DNA of 64,000 nucleotides from Cylicocyclus nassatus. Its lineage: Eukaryota > Nematoda > Chromadorea > Rhabditida > Strongylidae. Below are positions 45,282-57,341 of this stretch, piece after piece. Both the position numbers and the translations under genes were made by a program. How positions within the stretch are numbered: position 1 is the stretch's first letter; every line of letters starts with the position of its first letter. The notes beneath the pieces were generated by a model that saw only the letters and a program-made list of their open reading frames with translations, did no database searches and was not told the origin of the DNA. The DNA lies in assembly GCA_958299035.1 (NCBI GenBank), contig CATQJL010000223.1, positions 75,967,600 to 76,031,599 on the forward strand, written 5' to 3'.

Positions 45282-45875
45282 AATATTGCGTCCTAAGCTT
45301 GCCGTAAAGTTTATTGAAGACTCCAAGACTTGTCCTCTGATTTTGAAACTGAGGAATACCAATGTTAGAATGTAATCACTTGTAAAGTGATGCCTGTTTC
45401 TAAAGTTTTACTTCTATGCAACATAACCCTTTGTAGAAATGATTATCGAGTGCAATAAATTATGCTATAACCTACAAATACTTGGCATATGAATACTTAG
45501 AAGTCATTGCGGCAACAACGAGAAAGAATTATTTCCCAAATATTGTCTTATAGGAACCTCTAATTTGAAACCACAACTCGATCTGGGTTTTAGTGGATTG
45601 GATAAGCGCTGCTCGCTGTATAGTCACTGGGCAGCTAAGCAGTACTACTAAAGTGGACTTTTAGAACTCTGAAAGGACCCACTCATTTTGCTCTCTTTGA
45701 AGTGGCAGAAAATCCGAACTTTTGCTTTTGTTCACTGCTAATCGAGGAAATTTTCGTAAATAGTGTACGTTCTAGGCCTACCGTTACTATATAGAGATCG
45801 CTTATCTTTTTAGGTGAACACCGAGAGGTTGATTTTATACTAAATATTTGAGTTCTAAACTTTCAAAATCTACTA
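45282..45875. other. Non-coding spacer
   Basis: No gene or repeat is recognised. Confidence 0.4.
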
Positions 45876-47496
45876 CAGTGCTGACCAAAACTATAGATCC
45901 ACCTAGAGTTTCTGTCCACCAAAGTAATTCTAGGCTCGGAAAGTCTTTTGTGCATATATGTACATAGTCAAGAGTCAGAACAGTCGCTTTAGTTCAGCTG
46001 TGTGATACCTTTATAGAAAACGCTTATCTGCTTTTTTTTAACTTAAAAGTACCTTCACGCGCATTTTATTCTGGAGAGCGTATTTTTATAGGTGATTTCG
46101 CAGTTTCAACTGGTTTGGAAGCGATAGGGCTCCATCTATCATATAGATGCTGAGCGAAGTGAGCACTAGAAAAAAAATCCGAGTTTTCGTATTTGAAGGC
46201 ATCTCACATAGACCTAACAGCATGCCTGCGATCACATTTATGCCTTCAAAATTGGTTTACGCTATATTTTTAAGCTCAAAATAATGTATAAGCATTGCGT
46301 ACCTAAAAAAGTTTGTACACTAAACTCACGATTGTTGCGAAGTCGCGTTTCGCTTCGTTTCAAAGCATAAGTCTTGCAGTTCAATGATAATGTTCGGTAA
46401 TACCAAAAAACTCATCAAGTGGTCCCTTTCCTGATTTCCTGCCACTACTTAGCTGCTAAATAGTGAAAACACACTGTATTGCATGTTGCCTTGTGAATCA
46501 CATGAGCCCTATGGTCAGAACCAGAAATAACTTTAAGACTTGTTGCAAATCAGTTTTTGCAGAATGAACTCCTCAGTTAGCATGCATGCTAGGGTCTACA
46601 GAAATCTGCAACCAACTGGATACGGACTCCCATACATAAAACAATGTCATTGCTCCACTTCACGCTCATGGGAACATTGCAGAAAGAGTTTGAAGGCATA
46701 AATTTGAGTGCAGGCCTGCTGTTAGGTTTATGTCGGGTGCGCTTCAAATACTAAAGCTCGAATTTTTTTTCTAGTGCTCACTTCGCTTAGCGTCTGTATG
46801 ATAGGTGGAGTCCTATCGCTTCCAAACCAGTAGAAAAAACTGCGGAATCACCTATAAAAATGCGGTCTCGAGAATAAAATGCGCGTGAAAGCATTTTTTA
46901 GTTGAAAAGCAGATAAGCGTTTCTTATGAAGGTTCACACAGCTAAACTAAAGCTACTGTTCTGACTCTTGACTATGTACATATATGCACAAAAGACTTTG
47001 GGAGCCTAGAATTACTTTGATGGAAGAGACTCTAGGTGGATCTATAATTTTGGCCAGCCTTCAAGCCTGCTTTTTTCAAAAATTTTGATTTTTTCCTGGA
47101 TAATTGAGCGAAAGCGGGATCCGTTCTGATTACTGATGGTAAGCCTGTTAAGCACACTGCTGTACCAAATTTCAGATCAATTCGTTGAGAAGCAGATGAG
47201 TTACGGCAGTCTTAACACATTCACGAGAGGGCCAATTTTTCGATGAGTGCCATTTCGGACCAGAGCATATTCGCAAAAATGAGTTTACGTAATATTTTCA
47301 GGTCACTGTTGGGTCCGGTGTTTTGAAGTATTATCTTTTGAAATACTTCAGGTGGTGTATACGGAAGTTTACTCGGTTCGCCTAAAAAATGTCACGATGA
47401 ACTAGAAAATCAAAAACTTCAGAAAGCAGACGACCCATCGGTGGGTCGTATTGTCGTGAATGTGTTAAAGTAGATCTATAGTTTTGGCCAGCACTG
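45876..47496. mobile_element. 1.6-kb Tc1-like non-autonomous element, flanked by TA
   Basis: Starts CAGTGCTGACCAAAACTATA followed by GATC. It ends with the inverse (GATCTATAGTTTTGGCCAGC followed by ACTG). TA lies on both sides. CAGTGCTGGCCAAAA is the classic Tc1-family end. A second inward copy of the end lies at about 47036-47056 (GGATCTATAATTTTGGCCAG). Between 45876 and about 47056 the element folds on itself (CTTTTGTGCATATATGTACA left, TGTACATATATGCACAAAAG right). The 47057-47496 part is therefore an extra segment between an internal and an outer right end. There is no transposase frame. Confidence 0.85.
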
Positions 47497-49321
47497 TATA
47501 AGCCCTTCGTAGCACAAGGCCAAGCAAACATCACACACGTTTCAAAAGTTATGGATGAACAAAGCTTTGTGCAAACGAGAAATTCTTATTTGGAAAGAAA
47601 AAGAACACTCGAATGACTTAAGAAATATTCTGAAAATGTGTTTTTCTCGAAAATCTTCAGCTCAAGAATTAAAATTGTGGAACTTCTAGAAAACTGTCAC
47701 CTACTTCCTTGCACTTGCTTGGCAGAATATGAAAGCGAAAGGGGATAGTGAATTTTCTGATGGGATCCTATGGCTCTTTACTAGCAAGTCACAGATGTAA
47801 GATCGGAAGAAGTTTTGATGATTTTGAGCATGTCTGTCAAAAATGCAAGTGTCGTAACGAAATCGGAAGCAACTATTTCTTGGGTACGGAGAAATTACTC
47901 TCCCTCAAAATTGGGCTTTCAAAATTGGCGTAATCCATGTTTTTCGGTAAAATTGACATATATTCTCAGACAAAATCATATTCAACGATTCACAGAAAAT
48001 GGCTTCAAACAAATGCATTTTTACCCGGCGGCATATCTTTGTTCAAAGCGCATCCATCATCAGCTCATGCCAATCTCTTTTACGAATTTTAGAGAAATTC
48101 TTGGACCAGTGGGCAAGGAATGTGCTAGGGCTTACAAATATCCTGGAAATTGCCACTCCTCAGTTGCACTGAAAAAAGAATTATGGATTCTATAGCGAAT
48201 ATAATGCTGCAACGCAGTAAGGAATCAGATAGCAAGTAGGATTGTTTGTTATTGACCCAAATTATAATGTAGACGATGCCCAACGTTAGATTATTTTTTT
48301 ACTTACTGCTCAAATCTGGAACTTTGAAGTAGGTTTTGGACCTGATTAGGTTGATTAGTTGATTAATTGACTGAGCGAGAAGAGGTAAGAATATTTACTT
48401 TTTTGTACACTGAGAAGAGGTCAACTACACACCGCATTGTCTTAAACTATATATCATTGCTGGAGGTAAGCGGACCAAAATTGTGGTCAGATGCTGCGCC
48501 ACATCGTCGATTCTCCTTGCTATTATCGTCAATATCAGGAATGGAAAGGAAGCGATCCTAAGTAATCTCATCCCCATCTAAGAAAATCTTTTCTACACAA
48601 CAGTCATTAGACTATAAACTACATCATATTTGAAATATCTTCGGAAGCAAGTCGGAGGAACAACGCTTTCCCCCTCCCAAACATCTTCTCTATCCTGTCA
48701 GGTACAATGGTTTGTGACTTCCTTACCTGATGGTTTACCTTACTCATACTTCAATAATTATTATGCAAGCTATGAACAGATGTGAGAAAGGAGGGAAAGG
48801 GTGCCGGCAGCAGAAGGTCATTGTCAGGGGTTGACTGTATTTGACCAATCCCGAAAATTTTTCCTAAATAAGCAAAGAGTTTGTACTGGCCATAAATCTA
48901 AAAGACGATTTACTCGAGGGAAACCCCAACAAATCAATTTAGCCGTTTTATCTCAAAATTCACTTTGAAGATTTGTTTAGCATAAACCTTGTTTGCTTAG
49001 GTAGGAATAGGTAAAAAAAATCTTGTTGAACATCGTTTCTATCTGTTACGACAATATGAGAATTTTGGCGAGCTTGCTAAAACTCATATAATCAAGTTAT
49101 TCTATCTTACGCTTCTATCAGGTTGATGCAAAATTAGTGCATGTTCATAATCTGAGAGAATATATAAAAGCGTATGACTTTTATCATTTGGTAGAGAAAA
49201 GCAAGCTCTACAAGATACAAACAATCGCAATTGTTTTAAATAATTGGTAAGTTTTGAATATCCAAAAATGAGTTCTGTCCAAAAAGATTCTGCGAACTCC
49301 CAACTTGGTCGGCATATACTA
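47497..49321. other. Non-coding or unrecognised stretch
   Basis: Two overlapping plus-strand frames at 47748-48195 show no motif or splice context. Nothing else is supportable. Confidence 0.35.
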
Positions 49322-50155
49322 TCAGAATGGTCGGAAAGTAATGGGACACCTTGATTTTTTCATTTTGAAAATTTGTGCTTCGATAAACAAAACCAGACAA
49401 GTACTCAAGCATCACTTATACAAGTGATCCTCACCTATCATTGGCATCGCACATCGCTTCCGCCCCAGAGTCCTCGCGGTGGCGCTTCGAAAAAGTCGGA
49501 TCGAGCTTTTGGACAGCACTTGAAGTAATGCTGTCGCAAGTCAATGAGCAAGTCACAAACCGTTCGAAGGAGCTCTTTGAGTTCTTACAGAAGATCATCA
49601 ACTTTGAAAAAGTTTTTTTTAGGTAAAAAAGGCAAATAACCTGGAAAAGTGCGTTTTTGGAGCCATATAAATCCAAAAACTTGTTTTTGTCTCCAATTTC
49701 CGAACATGAAGGAAACTTGAGGTGCCTTGCATATGGACCGATAGAGCACAGAAAGCTGTATGAGACGATGATCAAGAATCAGGAATCATTTTGTAAAGGA
49801 ATAAGTAACAAATATTTCTCCACTGCGAAATTCTTTTAGTTATATCCCCTCACCCGGCGTGCAGATACCACAAAACTGCTTTGGGTTTAGTGGCAGTCCC
49901 CTTCTCTATTGCAACATTGACACTTTGGCTGCCTTTACTTGGTTTACTGTGAGGCTACTCAACGTTCATGTTTGCTGAAAGTGATTGACGTTGCTTTTCC
50001 GTAGTTTCAAAATTACTACCTATGCGAATGGGCATAGTTGAATAGGTCGGAATAATATGTTCTAACAACCTTCAAAATCAGAAAGTCTAATAAACACTTT
50101 TTCTTGAGAGCACTGCAGTCATGCTCAAAGTGTCCCATTACTTTCCCATCTCCGT
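49322..50155. mobile_element. 834-bp mariner-like MITE, flanked by TA
   Basis: Left TCAGAATGGTCGGAAAGTAA continues TGGGACAC. The right end is its diverged inverse (GTGTCCCATTACTTTCCCAT followed by CTCCGT). TA is present at both outer borders. There is no transposase. A third occurrence of AAAGTAATGGGACA at about 53663 in the elongase intron may be a fragment of the same family. Confidence 0.75.
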
Positions 50156-51526
50156 TATACTTCATATGCATATTCATATGTACAGCCTAATTTTTACGTG
50201 TTTGGAAAAGAAAAAAATCAAAACAGGCGAGGATGTCACCTCATTTAGTTTCTATATCAAATTTGATGTTCCTCGTTAATTAAAACTTGAAGAAATCTGA
50301 AAAGTTCTTGTTTGACTTTGAAAACCTTGTAGTATGGAATGATTGTAGCTAGAAAATGCCAAATTATATTTTCTCAGTTTATAGCCATGAACAAAATATA
50401 GCAAGCGTGCATTTGCATAGATGCGGTAAGCAATTTTCGTGAGCAAGTTGGAGATTTGCAGGTTCTGAACGAAGATCAGATTCCTTGGCATTTGCAGATT
50501 TGTAGGTTTTTCTTCCCAATCTTCTGTATATTAATTCTAACAAGTGAGTCCGTTTAGTCGAAGCGGCACTTCCAAATTCTATATGGCTTTGAAGAGCAAT
50601 GAAAGATGGTTCCAAGTCTGTCTTCATTATCTGTCAAAGATTCTGAACGCTGAGTTTTAAGCGTTTCTGTGGTTGAAAAATTGGACGAGCAACTCAAATA
50701 AAATTCGTCTAGTATTGCTGATATGATCCAGTTGATTATCAGAGCAATTCATTCAATACGTTGCTTTTGTCTAATACACTCGTACTCAAAACCGCTCTAT
50801 TTCGGCGACATCTACAATTATCTGTTGAACTTAACTTGTCTTTCACAACTAATGTATTACTTCAATAAGACTAATAGATATTCACAGAAGTTTTTGTGTG
50901 GTTCGGAATGCGAGAAAAGTAGAGTGGAAGAAATATCATGACTACGCGGAAACTCTCTTTACCTAATATGACATCACTAGAGACGATAAGATGAGGAATG
51001 TGCCATCAACACTTGTTCGTATTCAAAACTGTATTTGCAGATATGTACGTGACTTGTTTATAAAGTTTAAATAAGACACATCTCCAAGCTTATCAAATAA
51101 AATCTCCGCATTGCATTGCTTTCGTCTCTTTCTTATTTCTTCCTCTATCAGAGGTGCTAATTTGCATAGAAGTACGAATTATCCAAAGCATAACGAGGAG
51201 ACGCTTTTGACAAAACTTAGGAAAGCAATTTGTTCCCATCATTATTTAGACTTTTGATCTTTTGGTATATCCAATAACACTGTGAAATATGTGATTTCTT
51301 ATGAAAGGAAAGCCATATTTCCAAGCCATAAGGTTCGTTGTTTGCACAAGTAGCACAAGCGGCACATATAAAGTGTCAAAGAGAAAACGCTGCTGAAAAC
51401 CAGTTTGTCGATCTCTGCATAATCTCTACAAGATGCATTGCTTTAATTAGGTTTCGTGCATGCTGAAGATTTAAGCCTTGTTTTTAGAACACTATATTCA
51501 TTTAACTAAAAGTAATTTACAGGACA
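50156..51526. other. Upstream region of the elongase
   Basis: No gene is recognised. An acceptor-like AGTAATTTACAG lies 4 bases before the elongase ATG and could be a trans-splice site. Confidence 0.4.
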
Positions 51527-54500
51527 ATGGATTTCATAAAGCAACTGAATAAATTTGAGCCATACAAGAAATTTGAGTCTTCAGCCTTTGATGGCGTTTA
51601 TAAGTACAGGTTAGTGTCATTTATTATCTTCACTTCTTCTAATTTATCTCAAACAGATTTGCATTTCCTTTCGAACACATTAATGACCCTCGATTTTGGA
51701 CTGTAGACATATTTCAACGTTACTGGTACCATAGTTTCACTATTTCAATTCTATATATCATGCTTGTCAAAGGTAACTTACATCCCAGTCTAGCATGAAA
51801 GTGGAGAAATCGTTCTCTTTCAGCTTTGCAAAAAGCCATGGTGAATAGGAAACCGTTTTCTTTGGAAAAGCCATTGATAGTTTGGAACTGTTCATTAGCA
51901 GCTTTCAGTATATTGGGTACACTAAGAACGTCCGAGGTTTGCTTTAAATTTGCAAGATAAACAAGCAGTATAAGCAGTACTTGTTGTGCTAATTGAAAGG
52001 ACTCCGCATCCATTTATCACCATCACACCTTCAATATGTTCTTTTCTAATAACCATGTTTGCCATTTAGCAAGTAGAACATTGCACCATTCAATCCGAAG
52101 CACACTCAGCCCTCCTCCCTCTCCAACCCCCCCCCCCTTTCAAAAAAATTTGCAGTAGTATAATTATCTTTTGTTCGATGCTATGCGCTGAATTCTCATA
52201 CCATGCCTCCTTTTATTCATTTATTCCCTCTTCAACCTCTATATGCTAAATATTGAAACAGCGTTAGATAGTGATCGAATCTCATTTAGAACTACTGTGT
52301 TTCACTTCATTTAGTTAATAGCGTTTTAATACATTTTACGGAACCAAAATGAAGTTCATTTATTTATTTATTGAATGCACATGACGTGCGCCAAAGAAAA
52401 TAGACAAATAAAATGAAAAGTGTAGGCAGCTATCAACTCCAAAACAAAAATCAGCAAGCATTTTAACATCAACTGCATTGTCACCCTCCTCACTACAGCA
52501 ACTATTATGCGATGCTAACTCTTTTTATCAGATCATTTGACTCCTAACCACTACTAGTGTTGCCTCTAAATGTTCAGTAGTTGGTATGCAGCTCTCATTC
52601 ACATGGTAAACAGCCGATAAAGAAGAGCAGATACCGAGGCGAATGGGCTAAACCATGCGTGCCTCAGAGGCATAATTCTTAAGTTAAGGCAAGTCTAACT
52701 TGAAATTACGAAAGCGCAAACTTCGAGTAAAACCCAATGGTAATTAGCAATGTTTTCTATGATCACCTCATAATTAAGCAATTGAGTAAGGTGCATCCTG
52801 ATCTCTTAGTTTTGAGCTAGCTGTAACACTAGTTAAAGTATAAGAATTAGGGTGAGATGAAAAATGACGGAAAAACGCGATTCTTCAGAAGTGTTGAGTT
52901 AGTGCAAAAAAAAACTATCTATGAATTATTGTGATCCGCATTGGTTTTCCGCAGTATAAGTTTTATCAACGATCTCAGCTTAATGTTTCATGCCTATCTC
53001 TGTTTGTCTACGCAAGATTCCGTTGTTACAAAAGTGAGTTTAGAGAAATGACATATTTCAAATACTTCCAAATGTGACTTACAATTAGATAGTTGTCATT
53101 TTGAGTATCAAACTTCAGTATATTCTCCCAAACTGGGGTTTATTGATGTTTTTTTACTAACATTTTTTAGTTTCTAACACCTCAAGAAAGGAAATAAAAG
53201 GAAATAGCCTGGTAGTTATGGCAACATTATCACTTAGCACTACCCTTAAACTAGCTTCATGTAAAATTTCTTTCCTTGCTGTTAACTCGTTGAGTGTAGG
53301 CAGCGAGTAGACATCTGAAGAAAATTCGACATTGAATTTCTTTGAAATGGGAGCCACATTGTGCTATTAGCAGATCATATATCGCTCATCACATCCTTAG
53401 TCCGTCACAGCTCAGTGTTAGGGTTGCTGAGGGAAACCGATTTTATCCGCAGAAGCGCGTATGATTTCGCTTATTTGCCCTGGTGCTTATACCTTCTCGT
53501 GCTCGAAAGTGATTGTATTTTGTATTTTGTTACGCATTGTGCTTTTACTTGTACCACTGCTAGTAATTCTGCCTCACGTGACTCGATTCTCTTGATAGCA
53601 CTCACGAACACCTACTCACGTCATCGTTTGATAATATTTGGAAAACGATTTTGTGATCCAAAAGTAATGGGACATCTAGGAACAAATGCAGTTTTCTCAA
53701 ACACAAAACCTAGTTGGAAACCTAAGTTTTATCGGATGTTAGTACATGATAAAACCTTCTGACAAGGTGTATATAGATGGGCACTGTCACATGGCGTTAT
53801 GTTTATAAGCGCTCAAAACCAAAGCTCATCACTTTGATAGATTTTGACTTTGAGCAGCACCGACGTAAAAATGAGCATACGAAAAATTTCTGCGCAGCAG
53901 TGGATGAGGGAAATGTTACCAAATCCACGAAAGCCTCGTAGTCCCAACGCTCTAGATAGAAGATATATTGAAAGACATATTAGTTCTCTAATCATGTTAA
54001 TCAAATGAGCTAACCCTTGACAGTTGTTATCTATACACTTTATCCATATGTATGCAATTTACCTCGATTTTTTTCTTTGAAAAAATTTGGGCCAAAAAAT
54101 GATTTTTAGCCTGAAAAGCGCCAAACGTCGCACATTTTTGGATAAAATGCCTCTTTCAAATGAAACAATGGGGACTTTTCGTACCTTCAAGTAATCATTA
54201 GAAAGAACTCGGAAAACTCTTTCGAAATGATTATGTCTCATGTCTAAGTACTTTGTAGTACAGCAGCTCAAATTCGGATGGCGTTCAAAAAAGTCTGTCG
54301 ACCTCTTTAAAGCGCCAATCGAAGGATTGTGGGTAAGGTGCTGCAAGGTGCTGTAAGGATAACCTGCGACGGTTATTTTATAGAGAGGCGTTTAAGTCCC
54401 TGGTCGTTCATAGTTGATTAGAAAGAGACTGTTAAACGTCAAAAAATTAAGATGCCTTATCATTTTTGGATTACCCTAATACATTTCAATATTTGAAGAT

Positions 54501-57000
54501 GACATAAATTTCGATAGTCGGTACACACATACTTGCAAATTGTACGCTGTAGTCTACAACAATTAGCCTTAGGCTTTGGCCATACTTTGCCCGTGTTGCC
54601 GATGTTTCCAGTGTTGCCAGTGTTGAAAGTGTTGCCGGTGTTGAAAGTGTTGAAAGTGTTACCAGTGTTGAAAGTGTTGCCGGTGTTGAAAGTGTTGAAT
54701 AGAGATCATCAGTCTAGCAGTTTCATTCTTTCTCGAACGATCTCACCGGCTGGTGGATACGTTGGAAATGGAACTGGGGAATGAGAAATGAAATTGAAAT
54801 GAGGTGGGGAATGTTTTCGCATGCAAAAGATCCTCAAACAAACTTTTTGGAAAGTGGACGGCTTGCCTGGAATAGGCAGTCTCCAATATTTGAGAAAGCT
54901 AAAGTCTGAGTAGTAATGTGTTTTGGTTCAATCCTGCCGCACTTGCGATTAGTGAGTAAAGGACCTAAGTGAGGTCTGCAGCGTTTTCAAATATTGGAGA
55001 TTGCCTATTCCAGACAAGCCGTCCACTTTCCAAAAAGTTTGTTTGAGGATCTTTTGCATGCGAAAACATTCCCCATCTCATTTCAGTTTCATTTCTCATT
55101 CCCCAATTCCATTTCCAACGTATTCACCAGCCGGTGAGATCGTTCGAGAAAGAATGAAACTGCTAGACTGATGATCTCCATTCAACACTTTCAACAGCGG
55201 CAACACTTTCAAGACTTTCAACACCGGTAACACTTTCAACACTTTCAACACCGGCAACACTTTCAACACTGGCAACACTGGAAACATCGGCAACACGGGC
55301 AAAGTATGGCCAAAGCCTTACAAGCACCGTCCACCCAAATGAGAATGATAAACTTATGATATAGCGGGGCGCGGGGCGGGGCAATAGCGGGGCGCTTTAC
55401 TAACAAGAAGTAGTCGCTTGAGTACCGACAAAAGGTGAAGTTTGAAGCGAGGAAAGTGCTTCATAAGTAGAAACGCCAACGTATCTATACCATCAACAAG
55501 GGTGGTCTAAAGATAACCGGTCCAAAATTGGGCTTCAATGTATCCAAAATGTCGACAGTCTGATAATCGTATAAAGGGCACATTTTCGACAATTTCGTAT
55601 ACTGAATCTCGCTTTTGGAACATGTCAGATTTGGGCTATTTTGGTTAGGCGCCACGCTATTGTATCACATAATCTCACCGACCTTGACTTGGGTGGACGG
55701 TGCCCTTGCTCACGATTAAACAATAAATCCAGTAGGACTAGATGCAATCACTCTTCTGCAAAAAGTTTCTTTCTTCTAAAGTTGCCAATCTTGATAAAAG
55801 GCTTACAAGGGAATGGTCAGAAGTCGAAATGGTCAAACCAAACAAGCTGTATATCATTCGATGCAGTATAAAACGCTGTTTTCAAATCTGTCTTCCTTAT
55901 CTGCTTCCCGCTTCTGTGGAGCTACAAGCGGTTTTATTGTGAAGAAATCATACATAATAACAGCGAAGTTGAGCACATTGTTGCACTTTTAGCTCGGCTT
56001 CTGGCTTCAAAAATTTTAAGTAAGCTAGCTGCATGTTTTGGCCCAGCATTGAGGCGAACGAGGCTCTGTACGGCTAAATTTTCAATTTCACGCAAAATTA
56101 TTTAAGCAAAACAATGGTCTTTAATGGCTTATAACTTCGTCCAGAAAAGCGATAAGCAGATAGAGAAGACAGATTTAGAGTCAGCGCTTCATGCTGCATC
56201 TAAGGCTACGCAGCTTGTCTGGAATGGCCACTTCGATTTCTGACCATTTCCTTGTTAGGAATGAGCAGTTACTTACAATGATTTGGATCATCAGCATTGC
56301 GCGATAAGTTGCAAATCATCATTGGAGAAGAGGAAGGGCATATGGATAGTGAAACAAGTGCGAGCCTCTGCGGAGCAACTGTATCGTATGAACTACTGCA
56401 AGGCACCATGAATCTCGAAAGTAATCATATCGATTACAAGCAAAAAATGCTGCTTCTGCACCAATTGATGATCATAACTATGGCAAGTTTTGAAAAGTGT
56501 ACCATAATGATCAGTCACAAGAACGTACTATAGACTAGCTGTAACTGCCCTTCATCATTGATTTAGGATATTTTCTCTGGCATTTACAAACATGGAATTT
56601 TGAAAAACCTGTGCATAACATCCGATTCACACAGCGTGGCTGGTTTTTGGATTCTTTTATTCACATTATCAAAGGTATCAAATTGTTTATATCAACAATC
56701 AGCATTTACATCTTTCCTTTTCAGATTGTTGAGCTCGGTGACACAGTTTTCATTGTATTACGCAAAAGACGCTTGATCTTCTTACATTGCTATCACCATG
56801 CTGCGGTTCTCGTCTACTCGCTACATACAAGTAATAGATATAGCAGTGGACATAGGGTACCCGAGAGATGAATAACTCTATTTGCAGTTGCTGAACACGG
56901 TACACCAGGACGATGTTTCGTTTTTATGAACTTCTTTTCTCATTCGTTAATGTATTCGTATTATGCCGCAAAAGCGTACGGATGTCAACCACCGCGATGG
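51527..57000 (+). CDS. Very-long-chain fatty acid elongase (ELO family), 3' end missing
   Basis: ELO proteins are multi-pass endoplasmic reticulum membrane condensing enzymes that add two carbons from malonyl-CoA to acyl-CoA. Six exons join in phase to 213 residues: 51527-51609, 51657-51772, 51824-51936, 56567-56674, 56725-56830 and 56888-57000. Landmarks are a [17 protein letters not shown] N-terminus, [15 protein letters not shown] leading a helix, [20 protein letters not shown], and [19 protein letters not shown]. Next come the catalytic histidine box [13 protein letters not shown] (HxxHH intact) and [19 protein letters not shown]. The last part (the following helices and the lysine-rich tail) is not found. 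It may be in the sequence gap at 57965 or beyond the window. The family's common FLHWYHH is FLHCYHH here. The 4.6-kb intron 3 holds several MITEs. Which nematode ELO paralogue it is cannot be told. Confidence 0.88.
51937..54568. other. Elongase intron 3, left half
   Basis: No genes. It contains a C10 run at about 52129, a (TTTA)n tract at about 52356-52375 and a stray AAAGTAATGGGACAT at about 53663. A 133-codon frame at 53361 has no motif. Confidence 0.4.
54569..55320. mobile_element. Harbinger-like fold-back MITE with minisatellite arms, copy 2
   Basis: The element 54572-55317 is flanked by TTA on both sides. The left end GGCTTTGGCCATACTTTGCC and the right end GGCAAAGTATGGCCAAAGCC are exact inverses. 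Arms of about 370 bp mirror each other almost throughout. Each arm carries a run of 9-bp units GTGTTGAAA and GTGTTGCCG, inverted as TTTCAACAC / CGGCAACAC. A unique centre is at about 54890-54980. It lies in elongase intron 3. Confidence 0.85.
55321..55708. mobile_element. ~388-bp MITE
   Basis: The left end CAAGCACCGTCCACCCAA and the right end TTGGGTGGACGGTGCCCTTG are inverse. The left border abuts the preceding element's TTA. Flanks do not match (TTA versus CTC), so target duplication and superfamily are undetermined. A GCGGGGCGCGGGGCGGGGC run lies inside. Confidence 0.55.
55803..56257. mobile_element. 449-bp Harbinger-like MITE (TTA TSD)
   Basis: The element 55806-56254 starts CAAGGGAATGGTCAGAAGTC and ends with the diverged inverse (GATTTCTGACCATTTCCTTG). 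TTA stands at both borders. The arms pair for about 115 bases (AAATCTGTCTTCCTTATCTG left, CAGATAGAGAAGACAGATTT right). No coding capacity. Confidence 0.75.
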
Positions 57001-57341
57001 GTAGGTTCAAAAGGTTTTTATGATGTAACTTCAATTTTCTATTGTGCCAAACAGGTTTGATAAGTGGTCTTTATTTCTTTCCAATCACGGCCTTACGTTT
57101 CGACGCCTTTCGTCTTCCTCAGAGGCCTGAATGGTTCTAAGTGTTATCCGTAACTCCAGACCACCAAGCGTCTCCTCCCGCTCTGCTAGTTCTCGGCCTT
57201 CTCACAATCTCGCTACCAAATAAAATGTCAGTGTAGCAGGACATACCGGAAGACCACCGCTACTCGAGTAGTCTGCACCGGAAATAGGCGGTCGCGGCAG
57301 ACGAGTGAATCGTACTGTAGATACCAAAAGATGATCTACAG
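57001..57341 (-). other. 3' region of Penelope-like copy 2
   Basis: This lies downstream of the GIY-YIG frame on the minus strand. At 57091-57130 the minus strand reads CTGAGGAAGACGAAAGGCGT followed by CGAAAC. It contains CUGANGA and GAAA with a GACG/CGTC stem between them, reminiscent of the hammerhead-like motif reported in Penelope-like elements. One extra A and a poor stem III make activity unlikely. It also marks the limit of the elongase coding exons found. Confidence 0.4.
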
